The notes: generated by a model from the letters alone, not told the origin. DNA of 64,000 bases from Chryseobacterium sp. JUb7 (GCF_024806495.1 NZ_JANUFF010000001.1:434001-498000), one strand, 5' to 3'. Positions 27,807 to 36,396 are shown, counted from the stretch's first letter. Numbers and translations are program-made.

Positions 27807-28976
27807 TTAATTCAGGCTATAATTTTTTTCAAAATCTTTGGTTAAAAGTTCATAGGTTACCCTTATCCAAACGATAATACAAGGTACAGCTTTTAAAGAA
27901 TATTTAATGATGTAGTTTTCTTTTACAAATTTCGGAAATAAGTCGGAAGTCGAAAAACATGTGAAAATAATGACGAAAACCAACAGTCCGATGATCAATG
28001 GTTTTCTTTCTTTCTGAAGGAAAAACCAGATTAAAACTCCTACTACAGCAATAATGTATGTCGGAGATTCTGAACTTGAGCTGAACAATACCAGAAATAG
28101 TAAAGTCGAAGCAAGAATCATGAGCTGAAATGCGTAATTTTTATATTGTTTAATTCTGATGTATGGTGCTGCAAATAAAGGTAAGCCCACCGCCAAAAAT
28201 ACTAGGTTTGAAATCGAAGCATCGCCTAAAATTCTTCTGAAAAACCCCATCAGTGAAATGTCCTGCATATTTCCCAGAACCTGATTTTCGCTATTTTTTT
28301 CAACAATCGACTGGAACCAGTCAGAATAACACTGAATCACAAATTTAGGACTTGAATAAGCCATCGGAAGGGCAAAGAATATAACAGCAATAACCAATCC
28401 CGAAATAATAAATCTAGCCTTATTTTTGATGAAAAAGAACTGAGTAAGACCTACAATCCCATAGATTTTCACAAAAATCCCTATCAAAATTGCCGTAACA
28501 GACTGTACTTCTTTTCTTTCATAAATATAAGTTGCCGACAGTAGCAAAAGCCCTGTCAAAGCGACATTAAACTGTAAACTTAAAGCTGCTGTAATATATT
28601 CCTGCAGACAAAGCAGTCCAAAAATGGCTTTTTTAGCATCTGAAAACGGGAGTTTATAAATTCCGTAAATAAAGATAAAAGTATTGGCTACATTCCAGAG
28701 GGAAATACCCAGCCAGTCGGGCATTACCGCAAAAGGAGCAATCAGTGCACTGAAGAAGACACCATAGTGGTTGAGATCAAAATAAAGATCCGGATAATGG
28801 ATAAATAAATTTTTCTGATTGACCGTATTAAAAAATACATTTTTAAAAATCAGATAATTATTAATTGCATAATCCCCTCTTAAATATTTGGAAATGGCAG
28901 TAACAACCGATATAATAAGATAAACCCCAAATATATATTTAGGGTTTAAAAGTATTTTAAGAAATTTTTCTTTCAA
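27807..28976 (-). CDS. GT87/DUF2029-like polytopic membrane glycosyltransferase
   Basis: 389 residues with about ten hydrophobic segments. The first periplasmic loop contains DLYFDLNHYGVFFS, with acidic residues where GT-C enzymes hold their catalytic Asp. It resembles DUF2029/GT87 proteins that use polyprenyl-phosphate sugars. Together with the GtrB-like protein downstream it could form a two-step lipid-linked sugar transfer. The exact family is by general resemblance. Confidence 0.75.
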   Translation of the reverse strand: MKEKFLKILLNPKYIFGVYLIISVVTAISKYLRGDYAINNYLIFKNVFFNTVNQKNLFIHYPDLYFDLNHYGVFFSALIAPFAVMPDWLGISLWNVANTFIFIYGIYKLPFSDAKKAIFGLLCLQEYITAALSLQFNVALTGLLLLSATYIYERKEVQSVTAILIGIFVKIYGIVGLTQFFFIKNKARFIISGLVIAVIFFALPMAYSSPKFVIQCYSDWFQSIVEKNSENQVLGNMQDISLMGFFRRILGDASISNLVFLAVGLPLFAAPYIRIKQYKNYAFQLMILASTLLFLVLFSSSSESPTYIIAVVGVLIWFFLQKERKPLIIGLLVFVIIFTCFSTSDLFPKFVKENYIIKYSLKAVPCIIVWIRVTYELLTKDFEKNYSLN

Positions 28977-29005
28977 GATTGTGGGTTTTAGTTTAAAATA
29001 TAATC

Positions 29006-29818
29006 TTAAACAGCAACATTATTCTCTCTCAATGCATCATTTAAAGACGTCTTTTTATCAGTAGACTCCTTTCTCTGACCGATGATCAAAGCACAAGGAA
29101 CCTGATATTCTCCAGCCGGATATTTTTTTGTGTAACTTCCTGGGATCACGACAGAACGGGCAGGAACTCTTCCTTTGATTTCTACCGGAGTATCTCCTGT
29201 TACATCAATAATTTTAGTGGAAGCAGTTAACACAACATTCGCACCCAAAACGGCCTCTTTTTCCACGTGTACTCCTTCTACCACGATACATCTTGATCCG
29301 ATAAAACAATCGTCTTCAATAATTACCGGAGCAGCCTGAAGCGGTTCCAATACACCACCGATTCCAACACCTCCACTTAAGTGAACGTTTTTACCGATCT
29401 GTGCACAGCTACCTACTGTTGCCCACGTATCAACCATTGTTCCTGAATCTACGTAAGCTCCAATGTTTACATAAGAAGGCATCATAATAACTCCCGGAGC
29501 AATGTACGCTCCTTCTCTTGCTACTGCATGTGGTACAACTCTTACGCCTTTTTCAGCATAATTTCTCTTTAAAGGCATTTTATCATGAAATTCAAATGGC
29601 CCTACTTCGATAGTTTCCATTTTCTGGATCGGAAAATACATTACCACAGCCTTTTTTACCCATTCATTTACCTGCCATCCGTTTTCTGTAGGCTCTGCTG
29701 TACGAAGTTCACCTTTGTCAACCAAAGAGATTACTTCTCTGATTGCTTTTTGGCTTTCTTCGTTCTGCAATAATTCTCTGTTGTCCCAGATATTTTCAAT
29801 TGTTTGTTGTAACGACAT
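29006..29818 (-). CDS. dapD: Tetrahydrodipicolinate N-succinyltransferase
   Basis: Converts tetrahydrodipicolinate to its N-succinyl derivative in the lysine/diaminopimelate pathway. 270 residues; the middle is a left-handed beta-helix with hexapeptide repeats (GAYIAPGVIMMPSYVNIGAY, VDSGTMVDTWATVGS, CAQIGKNVHLSGGVGIGG). The helical N-terminus (LQQTIENIWDNRELL) is typical for DapD. It lies 29 nt upstream of the glycan cluster on the same strand, so the cluster may be read from its promoter. Confidence 0.95.
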   Translation of the reverse strand: MSLQQTIENIWDNRELLQNEESQKAIREVISLVDKGELRTAEPTENGWQVNEWVKKAVVMYFPIQKMETIEVGPFEFHDKMPLKRNYAEKGVRVVPHAVAREGAYIAPGVIMMPSYVNIGAYVDSGTMVDTWATVGSCAQIGKNVHLSGGVGIGGVLEPLQAAPVIIEDDCFIGSRCIVVEGVHVEKEAVLGANVVLTASTKIIDVTGDTPVEIKGRVPARSVVIPGSYTKKYPAGEYQVPCALIIGQRKESTDKKTSLNDALRENNVAV

Positions 29819-29843
29819 CTTTCTAGTTTAAAATTATTCGCGC

Positions 29844-29851
29844 CAAAGATA
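29844..29851 (-). promoter_or_regulatory. Candidate -7 element of dapD
   Basis: Minus strand TATCTTTG, 26 nt before the dapD ATG, matches TAnnTTTG. No -33 box at the consensus distance. Confidence 0.45.
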
Positions 29852-29898
29852 CAAAAAAGTTCAGCAAAACATTTTGAAATCGGATAAGTTGGAATGAT

Positions 29899-30501
29899 TT
29901 AAATCAACCGTCGCACTTTGATTTTATAATTGAGATAAGCGGTTCCATGCTGCTGTAATAAAAATTCCTCTTCGTGTCTTATCTGAATCTGAATTAGTAT
30001 AACACTTATTATTAAAAAAATCAGGGAAATTAAAGTGGGTAACAAAAGACATAATCCTGCTAAGCTTACAATCATGCCAAGAAAAATAGGATTTCTGGAG
30101 TACCTGAAAAGCCCTTCGGTAATTAAATCTGTTTTCAGGTCTTTATCAATCCCGATTCGCCACGAATTTTTCATATTGTATTGAGCGACAATCACCCAGA
30201 TAAAACTTAAAACCATGAGAAAAGCTCCTGTCAGTTTCAAAATCTCAGCATCTAAAAAATTGATTTTAAAGCTTAATAAAATCTCGTAAGGAAAAAGAAA
30301 CAGAAAAATGGTGTAAAGAAACAGAGTGATTAAAGTCAGTTTGAAATATCTTCCGATCAAACCATACGCAGAATCGTCTTTTGGAAGATGATCGGGATTT
30401 TTTCCTATTCTCTTTGCAACAATACAACTCATTCCAACGAATGCTGTCATAAAGAACAGGATAAAAAATAACGGAATAAAAATTCTGATGAAATCTGTCA
30501 T
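29899..30501 (-). CDS. Isoprenylcysteine carboxyl methyltransferase (ICMT)-family membrane protein
   Basis: 200 residues from ATG at 30501 (MTDFIRIF); an ATG nine codons upstream (30528) is possible. About five membrane segments, then the conserved C-terminal signature GLFRYSRNPIFLGMIVS and RHEEEFLLQQHGTAYLNYKI, VRR, which binds S-adenosylmethionine in ICMT/PEMT-like proteins. Bacteria have many such proteins with unknown acceptors. It lies between the NlpC/P60 gene and dapD on the same strand. Confidence 0.8.
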   Translation of the reverse strand: MTDFIRIFIPLFFILFFMTAFVGMSCIVAKRIGKNPDHLPKDDSAYGLIGRYFKLTLITLFLYTIFLFLFPYEILLSFKINFLDAEILKLTGAFLMVLSFIWVIVAQYNMKNSWRIGIDKDLKTDLITEGLFRYSRNPIFLGMIVSLAGLCLLLPTLISLIFLIISVILIQIQIRHEEEFLLQQHGTAYLNYKIKVRRLI

Positions 30502-30565
30502 AATTAATAATTTTTTAACAAATTTCATTTTTTCAGAGATGCAATTCTATTGCAAACTATCGTGT

Positions 30566-31138
30566 TTATAAAACTCTTTGTGCATGGAGATAGGCTTTAT
30601 TCCAATATTTTTCGTTTAACGAAGAAATAATCACACCTTTTGAAGTAGATGCGTGAATAAATTTTACCTCACCGTCATTTCCTATATCATGAACGATTCC
30701 CACATGAGAAACTCTGCTTCCTCCTGAAGTTGCGAAGAATAAAAGATCACCTGGTTTTGCATCTTTTATATCAATTTTATTTCCTGCTTCAGCCTGGTCG
30801 GAAGATCTTCTTGGAAGCTGGAAGTCATTTTCCTCAAACACCTTTACTGTAAATCCGGAGCAGTCGAATCCCGAAGATGTATTTCCTCCAAACTTATAAG
30901 GTGTTCCGATATATTTTTCGGCATCTTTTAAAATATCATTGATTGATCTTGAAACTTTACCGTCAAATTTTGAATCCAGTTTACGAAGGTTTTCGGTTTT
31001 CGCTATTGTTTTTGTGCCGGTATTTTTCTTTGTGGCAACATTTTTTGAACTTCCGCAGGAAACAATAAGTGAAGAGGCAATCAGTAAAACAGACAGCTGC
31101 TTTATTCTTAAATGATTTTCAAATACTCCCGTTTTCAT
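30566..31138 (-). CDS. NlpC/P60 family lipoprotein, predicted peptidoglycan endopeptidase
   Basis: 190 residues. Signal with lipobox SLIVSCGS (Cys28), so anchored in a membrane. The NlpC/P60 domain spans about 70-190, with catalytic Cys in GFDCSGFTVKV, His in SHVGIVHD and the third residue His in FIHASTSKG. It should cut peptide stems of peptidoglycan (D-Glu to DAP type). A basic linker (KNVATKKNTGTKTIAKTE) joins anchor and domain. Confidence 0.92.
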   Translation of the reverse strand: MKTGVFENHLRIKQLSVLLIASSLIVSCGSSKNVATKKNTGTKTIAKTENLRKLDSKFDGKVSRSINDILKDAEKYIGTPYKFGGNTSSGFDCSGFTVKVFEENDFQLPRRSSDQAEAGNKIDIKDAKPGDLLFFATSGGSRVSHVGIVHDIGNDGEVKFIHASTSKGVIISSLNEKYWNKAYLHAQRVL

Positions 31139-31174
31139 ATCCTTCTGATTTTTAATAAAGTAACTAATTCAAGA

Positions 31175-31182
31175 CAAATATA
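31175..31182 (-). promoter_or_regulatory. Candidate -7 element for the NlpC/P60 gene
   Basis: Minus strand TATATTTG, 37 nt before the start codon. Confidence 0.4.
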
Positions 31183-31267
31183 TAAATTTATATTTTAATT
31201 ATATTAAAACTATACTAGAACTATATGATAAATATATGTTAAAAATTAATATTCAATTAATTATCAT

Positions 31268-31275
31268 TATATTTG
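31268..31275 (+). promoter_or_regulatory. Candidate -7 element for the gene at 31358
   Basis: TATATTTG, 83 nt upstream of the ATG. It is divergent from the NlpC/P60 promoter 85 nt away. Confidence 0.35.
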
Positions 31276-31357
31276 ATCTTTATTTAAACACAAACAGCAC
31301 GAAATTTTTTGCTAATCCAGTAATGCTTTTTGTAATAAATATTTTCAAAACTTATAC

Positions 31358-32005
31358 ATGGCAACCTACGAAAGTCTGATTAAGATAAAGGGCGCAGTCG
31401 GCGATCTTGTTTTTTATGAACTGAATGGCAAAAATGTCGTGCGGAAGAAAAGCGGTTTCAATAAAACGGCTTTTAAAAAAAGTCCGTCTTATGAAAAAGT
31501 CCGACAAAACAGTTCTGAATTTGGGCACTGCTCCAAAGTTGGAAAAATCATCAGGCAAGCTCTTGACAACTTTATAAAAGAAGCCGTAGACCCTCTACTC
31601 TATCAGAAATTTGCAAAAGTAATGACTGAGATTAAAGATCTTGACAGCCTTTCTGAGCGAGGAAAAAGAACTGTCAGAAATGGCCTCTTCCATAAAAACG
31701 GGCCCAAAATCCTGAGAGAATTTCAGTTTGGAATTCAGCCTAATCTGAATCATATTTTATCAGTTTCAAAAGAGAAAAATTACCCGATACTGTCTCTCAA
31801 TCATGAAGTTTCAGCTGATGAAATAGAACTTATCAGTCTGAAAATTGATTATGAAAACTATCTCACTGAATATTTTTCGGAACAAAGTATCATCAGAGAT
31901 CAAAAGAAAATCTCTTTTCAAAACTCTTTTCCTGAGGAAGATCTTATTTTGTATTTTGCAGCATTGAAAAAAGATCATAAGATTTTGAATATGGGATTTC
32001 TATAA
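31358..32005 (+). CDS. Hypothetical protein, unknown function
   Basis: 215 residues, no signal peptide. The N-terminal 60 residues (LIKIKGAVGDLVFYELNGKN, VVRKKSGFNK) are basic and contain a short repeated-strand look; the rest is helical and acidic. I do not recognise the family; similar short proteins occur in Chryseobacterium-type genomes by my impression. A good terminator follows. Confidence 0.7.
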   Translation: MATYESLIKIKGAVGDLVFYELNGKNVVRKKSGFNKTAFKKSPSYEKVRQNSSEFGHCSKVGKIIRQALDNFIKEAVDPLLYQKFAKVMTEIKDLDSLSERGKRTVRNGLFHKNGPKILREFQFGIQPNLNHILSVSKEKNYPILSLNHEVSADEIELISLKIDYENYLTEYFSEQSIIRDQKKISFQNSFPEEDLILYFAALKKDHKILNMGFL

Positions 32006-32015
32006 ATCCGGACCT

Positions 32016-32052
32016 AAAAAAAGACTACCTAAATCATTAGATAGTCTTTTTT
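32016..32052. terminator. Bidirectional terminator
   Basis: AAAAAAGACTA ... TAGTCTTTTTT with additional CTAA/TTAG pairing inside; flanked by A-run and T-run, so it can serve both convergent genes. Confidence 0.85.
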
Positions 32053-32071
32053 ATATATTCTGAATTGTTAT

Positions 32072-32440
32072 TTACTTCTTCTCTCCCTTCCAAGATCCTG
32101 ATCTTTCAGGAGTAGGAACTGAGTTTACCCAACTTCCTTCAGCTTTTTTCTCGGTAGTTAATGTCCCACGGAAAGTTCCGTCTGAAGGTAATCCAATAGA
32201 ACCCGTAAGTTCTCCCGATGTAGAAACACTTCCTGAAATGTTATAATTTTCATCATTAATATCAGAATGCATCGTTCCTGTTACTTTTCCATCACTGGCA
32301 ACCACAAAATTCCATATTCCTTTATCACTTCCTTCGTAAGTTCCGGACCACGTACCAATGTAATCGTAAATTGTATCATCATCAGAACTACATCCGATAA
32401 ATAAAAAAGCGGTTAATAAGAGTAAAAAAAATTTCTTCAT
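32072..32440 (-). CDS. Small lipoprotein, beta-rich
   Basis: 122 residues; lipobox AFLFIGCSSDDD with Cys17 followed by acidic residues, the usual flavobacterial surface-export signal. The remaining 100 residues alternate Gly/Thr/Ser strands (IGTWSGTYEGSDKG, KVTGTMHSD, GELTGSIGLPSDGTFRG), which suggests a small beta-barrel or lipocalin-like fold. Function unknown. Confidence 0.8.
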   Translation of the reverse strand: MKKFFLLLLTAFLFIGCSSDDDTIYDYIGTWSGTYEGSDKGIWNFVVASDGKVTGTMHSDINDENYNISGSVSTSGELTGSIGLPSDGTFRGTLTTEKKAEGSWVNSVPTPERSGSWKGEKK

Positions 32441-32478
32441 AGTTTTAAAAATCAGTTCACGTTAGATTTTGAATTTCG

Positions 32479-32486
32479 CAAATATA
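32479..32486 (-). promoter_or_regulatory. Candidate -7 element for the lipoprotein gene at 32072
   Basis: Minus strand TATATTTG, 39 nt before the start codon. Confidence 0.4.
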
Positions 32487-32622
32487 TAATATTAATTTAA
32501 TCTGTTCATCTTTTTGCAAGGTTTATTTTTTATTACTTTATAAAATTCTGTTTTTCTACTATATTTATGATGAAATCAATAATTTGATGTTTTTTTCATT
32601 CCTTCTTTTCATATGAATATCT

Positions 32623-32630
32623 TATTTTTG
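32623..32630 (+). promoter_or_regulatory. Candidate -7 element for the gene at 32648
   Basis: TATTTTTG, 18 nt before the ATG, implying a very short leader. Confidence 0.45.
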
Positions 32631-32647
32631 AAAATCTAATCTTCAGA

Positions 32648-33472
32648 ATGAAAAACAGACCTACAATATTGCTGACTATAGCCTCCGGCTTTTTGTTTTT
32701 ATCCAATGTAAATGCGCAAGAGAAAGAGCTTAAAGATTTTACAAAAATTTTTACTGATTTTAACAAGTGCAGATATGAAAACAAGTGTGTTGAAGATATT
32801 AAACAATGGCATAAAAATATCGCAAATTCTTTCCGCAAACTGATTGTAACGAATAATGATAAAATATTCACCGAACCTTATAATGACGTTTATAAAAAGT
32901 ACAGTATTGACACTGAAAAGTTCATATACAAGGCTACTTTCAGCAATAATGGTAAAAGTTTCTCAGCCTACAGCTACAAGAGTGACCATGCAAACAGGTA
33001 TTTTATCGTTGACAATTCTACGCACAGCATTGTCTACAGCAGCTTGAATAGTGTGATTTTTTTGGATGGCATATTTGCTGTTGATCAGCAGTATTATTTA
33101 GTTATTGAAGATATGTCAAGCGATAAAACAGCGTCAGTCTATATGCTTTCCAAGGATAAGAAATGGGAAAATGCGGAAGCTTTTCGAGGCGAAGGCTTTG
33201 GTATGACCCTTAGTGAGCCTTATTACAATAAATCATTCAGAGAAAAAAGGAAAAGATTCAACCTAGATTACAGAACAGCAACGACTTACCCTATAGAAAG
33301 CAAGAAAATATTTTTTAATCCTGAAACAAAGGTTCTCTCTTACCGACAATATTCCGATAAAACTCATTACAAAGAAATTTCATCGGAATGGAAAAATAAA
33401 AGGTTTGATATTGACGACTTTACCTATGAAGACCCTACTAAAACTCATATTAATCTTAAAATATATAAGTAA
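32648..33472 (+). CDS. Hypothetical exported protein
   Basis: 274 residues with a signal peptide (ILLTIASGFLFLSNVNAQ). Mature part is mixed alpha/beta, with two Cys in NKCRYENKCVED near residue 40 that may form a disulfide in the periplasm. Many Tyr, Lys and Phe. No recognised domain. Single gene between a lipoprotein gene and a tRNA. Confidence 0.75.
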   Translation: MKNRPTILLTIASGFLFLSNVNAQEKELKDFTKIFTDFNKCRYENKCVEDIKQWHKNIANSFRKLIVTNNDKIFTEPYNDVYKKYSIDTEKFIYKATFSNNGKSFSAYSYKSDHANRYFIVDNSTHSIVYSSLNSVIFLDGIFAVDQQYYLVIEDMSSDKTASVYMLSKDKKWENAEAFRGEGFGMTLSEPYYNKSFREKRKRFNLDYRTATTYPIESKKIFFNPETKVLSYRQYSDKTHYKEISSEWKNKRFDIDDFTYEDPTKTHINLKIYK

Positions 33473-33488
33473 TTTCAAATAAGATTTC

Positions 33489-33496
33489 TATATTTG
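33489..33496 (+). promoter_or_regulatory. Candidate -7 element of the tRNA-Ala gene
   Basis: TATATTTG, 10 nt upstream of the mature tRNA 5' end. Confidence 0.45.
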
Positions 33497-33506
33497 CTGC
33501 GGATTA

Positions 33507-33583
33507 GGGGGATTAGCTCATCTGGCTAGAGCGTTAGACTGGCAGTCTAAAGGTGACGGGTTCGATCCCCGTATCCTCCACCA
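33507..33583 (+). tRNA. tRNA-Ala (anticodon GGC)
   Basis: Full cloverleaf: acceptor GGGGGAT / ATCCTCC with the alanine identity pair G3-U70, D arm GCTC...GAGC, anticodon stem TTAGA/TCTAA with loop CTGGCAG (anticodon GGC), T arm ACGGG/CCCGT with TTCGATC loop, discriminator A and encoded CCA. A hairpin terminator follows. Confidence 0.95.
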
Positions 33584-33586
33584 CTT

Positions 33587-33614
33587 AAAACCCTTTCTTA
33601 CAAAGGGTTTTCTT
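33587..33614 (+). terminator. Terminator of the tRNA-Ala gene
   Basis: AAAACCCTTT / AAAGGGTTTT with a 5-nt loop, then CTTTATTTT. Confidence 0.75.
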
Positions 33615-34306
33615 TATTTTCAGCTTTTTGGAAGCGTATTGATCAGTAACAAAAATTAATACGCTACGAATTTTATTACAAAAATTTCAGATGTTCTCAT
33701 TTTATTTGTATTTTATGTTGATTTAAATATAACCGATTATTTTTGAGTAATTTAACTAATAGAATAAATAAAAAAAAATTCATGTACATTACTAAAAATT
33801 TTAGTATGTACTAATTTTTTAATACATTTGTATAAGAAATTCTAGTAGTTGCAGCTACTAGAATTTCAGAAAATTACTTTTCTTTCTTTTTAAAAGATTT
33901 TAAAATTTCGAAAAGAAAGTAGCAAAAAGTCAAATGTTGTTCATAGTTAACAACCTCCTCATTATTGAGGAATTCTAATAAAAAAGTCATTTTTTTAATT
34001 CGGTAACATAAATAAACATTAAAAGCCGTTACCTTTTACTTGAAATGTTTTTTTTAAGTCAATAAAAGCCACCATCAGACTCCAATCTCAAAGGTGGTTT
34101 TTATATTTATATTGTTTTCGTATTCTTTTATTAAAATAATAGCGAAAATATTTGAGATTACAAAATTCTTTACTTTATTATTTGCTATAATTAACCTAAT
34201 TACAAAGGTAGAAAATATATCAATTGGTCTATTTTGAGCAATGCAAATAGTATCATTGGCGATCAAATAATTTGCACTAACAAAATCCTCAGCCTAAGAA
34301 GATATA

Positions 34307-34581
34307 TTATAAAGTGTTTTTTACTAAGAAAACCGGTATATACTCCGACCCTCGATAATTCCTTGAAACTGATCCATTAGAGCTCCCGCAACTACATACA
34401 ATACGCGACAACTCCTTTTTCTCTTTCTCGGATATTCTCATTAAACAATTTCTGCAGATCCTGCAGCCAATATTTATAAGCCTTAAACTTTTCCTTCTGT
34501 ATCTTATTCTCTTATTACCAAGCTTTTTGGTATAAATTCCTGACTACATATAGCGCACTTCTTAGGCTTTACCCTCTCCAT
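34307..34581 (-). pseudogene. Decayed gene, possibly a phage NinG/HNH-like protein
   Basis: The minus strand starts MERVKPKKCAICSQEFIPKS, then in shifted frames AYKYWLQDLQKLFNENIREREK and VCSCGSSNGSVSRNYRGSEY. The order CxxC, helical segment ending in xREREK, and a second Cys cluster with CGSSNG resembles NinG-type recombination proteins of phages. Frameshifts and stops break it. The family call is a guess from motif order. Confidence 0.3.
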
Positions 34582-34816
34582 TCCCAACTCTCTTTACAGT
34601 AAATTTACGGTGGGGGATTTTTAAAAACAATACTACAATGAAATATTTTTTATTTTTTTTTTGAGCAAACCATTACAACAATACAATGTAAAAGATGGTG
34701 ATTATGAATTTTAAATAAGGACTTATTTAGATTGATTTTAAAATATAGTAAAATTTTAAAATAGTAAAAACAGTAAATTTATAGTAGGTGTAAATGACTA
34801 CAAATAAAAACATAAA

Positions 34817-34870
34817 CAACTGGCAATCAATACGCATTTAAATTCGTTTAAATCCCCGTATCCTCAACAC
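34817..34870 (+). pseudogene. 3' half of a decayed tRNA-Ala copy
   Basis: AACTGGCAATC corresponds to the anticodon loop region of the tRNA at 33507 (GACTGGCAGTC), and AATCCCCGTATCCTCAACAC to its T-arm and acceptor end. No 5' half is present and the arms no longer pair. The next ~120 nt also resemble the sequence downstream of the real tRNA (shared TTTTGGAAGCGT and AAATTAATACG). Confidence 0.7.
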
Positions 34871-35151
34871 ACTTATTTAACATTCTTATTATTAATATTT
34901 TACAATAATAAATTTTATAAAATAGTAAGGATTTTCTTTATTTCATCTTTTGGAAGCGTGTTAATAGGTAACAGAAATTAATACGTATGAAAAATTTTAA
35001 TTTCGGATGCAGGCGCTCCGACTTCACAGTAACCAGTTCGAATAATAACTGGTTTATGCAATGTAGTTTTTACGAAGAAAAAATAGAGAAAAGCTTTTTA
35101 CTTTTAATGTGCGGAAAGCCTTAATATTCGATATATTTCCTGAATAGAAAT

Positions 35152-35177
35152 AAAAAAAGGCTGTTAAAAGACAGCCT
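35152..35177 (-). terminator. Terminator of the GG-leader peptide gene
   Basis: Minus strand GGCTGT / ACAGCC with a 6-nt loop and seven T. Confidence 0.8.
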
Positions 35178-35201
35178 CTATATCAAATGGAAAAGATTAA
35201 A

Positions 35202-35387
35202 TTATACCGGTTCACCAGGATTCCCTGGTCCATTACTCCTACAAACCTCTCCAACAGGAGCACAATAATAAGGCAGTCCCCGCGTACAGCATTTTTTGTA
35301 TCCTACTATACAGTTTTGAACACAAGCCTCTATTCCTCCATTAATAGAAATCAGGCTTTCTCTTGAAAGTTTTTTTAAATTTTTCAT
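35202..35387 (-). CDS. GG-leader, Cys-rich bacteriocin-like peptide precursor
   Basis: 61 residues. Leader MKNLKKLSRESLISINGG ends in a double glycine, the cleavage site of C39-peptidase ABC transporters; LKKLSRExL...INGG is the leader type of small secreted peptides in Chryseobacterium-like bacteria. The core (about 43 residues) has six Cys (EACVQNCIVGYKKCC, YYCAP, EVCRS) and a Gly/Pro end (NGPGNPGEPV). No transporter or modification enzyme is encoded nearby, so maturation must use distant genes. It could be a bacteriocin, signal or structural peptide. It has its own terminator; no consensus promoter box is found upstream. Confidence 0.75.
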   Translation of the reverse strand: MKNLKKLSRESLISINGGIEACVQNCIVGYKKCCTRGLPYYCAPVGEVCRSNGPGNPGEPV

Positions 35388-35600
35388 GGTTTTAATTTTT
35401 TAATGATTAAGTCATAACAAGTTAGCAATTAAATTAACAAAAAACTCATATTTAACTAAATATAAAAAAAATATTACCTATAAAATGCATTTTAATAGAA
35501 AATAATCAACACGAACACGCTCTAATTGTAAACGAAAAGAACTTATAGAAAGACTAAATCAGACGATTTTCTTGCGCTTTCTTTATGTTTAAATACAAAA

Positions 35601-35632
35601 AATAGGTTGTCTCAAAATTGAGACAACCTATT
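35601..35632. terminator. Strong hairpin terminator of the pentose phosphate operon
   Basis: AATAGGTTGTCTCAA / TTGAGACAACCTATT, a perfect 15-bp stem with a 2-nt central spacer; the minus strand continues TTTTTGTATTT. Confidence 0.8.
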
Positions 35633-35676
35633 AAATTATAGTTCATGAAAAAATTTAAAGTTGATAAGCTTAAAAA

Positions 35677-36396
35677 TTATTTCATTTCAATTGTTTCTGA
35701 AGTCGTTAAAATCTGTAATTCGGTATTTTCCGGTTTGATCAGTTGTAAAGGGTACAATTGAGGATTATACTCACCATTTAAAACTTCGTTCAGGGCGTGT
35801 TTTTTTTGTTCACCAAAAGTAACTACCAAAATATTTTCAGCTTTATTAATGATAGGTGCAGTCAAAGTAATTCTGTACATATCTTGTGGTGCCAGAAAAT
35901 AAGCATCTACCCATTTTTTATTTTCGTTCAGGATTTTTTCTCCCGGAAATAACGAAGCCGTGTGCCCATCATCCCCCATTCCTAAAAGAATAAAATCGAA
36001 GCTGTCATTCTCACCAAGAACGTTTCTGATCTGCGTCTCGTATTCTGCTGCATATTCTTCAGCAGAAATCCCTTCTCTAAACATTGGGAAAATCTGATCT
36101 GCATTCACAGGAACTTTGTTCAAGAGTGTTTGAAAAGTCATTTTCGCATTGCTTTTTTCATCATTCAAAGGAACCCAACGCTCATCTACCCAAAAAAAGT
36201 AAACCTTGTTCCATTCTATTTTTTCTGCATAGCTCTTCGAAGCCAACAGCTCAAAGATGGCTTTTGGAGAACTCCCGCCACTTAAAGCCACAACAAATTT
36301 ACCTTTTTTATTGATTGCTTTTTCGGCAAGAACAGTAAACAGGTCTGCGGCGTTTTTATAAAGTTGATCTAAATTATCTGCAACTGTAACATTCAT
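35677..36396 (-). CDS. pgl: 6-phosphogluconolactonase
   Basis: Hydrolyses 6-phosphogluconolactone. 239 residues of the NagB/SugarP-isomerase fold (DevB type): VALSGGSSPKAIFELLAS, WNKVYFFWVDERWVP, SNAKMTF and LLGMGDDGHTASLFPG, the last with the catalytic His. Third gene in gnd-zwf-pgl; 14 nt after zwf. Confidence 0.95.
   Translation of the reverse strand: MNVTVADNLDQLYKNAADLFTVLAEKAINKKGKFVVALSGGSSPKAIFELLASKSYAEKIEWNKVYFFWVDERWVPLNDEKSNAKMTFQTLLNKVPVNADQIFPMFREGISAEEYAAEYETQIRNVLGENDSFDFILLGMGDDGHTASLFPGEKILNENKKWVDAYFLAPQDMYRITLTAPIINKAENILVVTFGEQKKHALNEVLNGEYNPQLYPLQLIKPENTELQILTTSETIEMK

Larger units (their letters stand above)
33615..35151. other. Gene-poor, decayed stretch downstream of tRNA-Ala
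   Basis: About 1.5 kb without a supported intact gene. Contents: short inverted repeats in 33866-33930; a hairpin AAAGCCACC/GGTGGTTTT near 34067-34100; possible phage-gene debris (34307-34581); a broken tRNA copy (34817-34870) followed by about 120 nt that resemble the sequence after the real tRNA; and a 45-codon frame (34987-35124) that continues in a shifted frame as LIFDIFPE, probably decayed. The stretch is very AT-rich. Confidence 0.6.

Noticed and set aside
34075-34266. 63-codon minus-strand frame after tRNA-Ala
   Set aside because: Low-complexity Ile/Asn-rich translation expected from AT-rich DNA; starts in a hairpin.
34817-34870. A second functional tRNA
   Set aside because: Only the 3' half is present and stems no longer pair; treated as a decayed copy.
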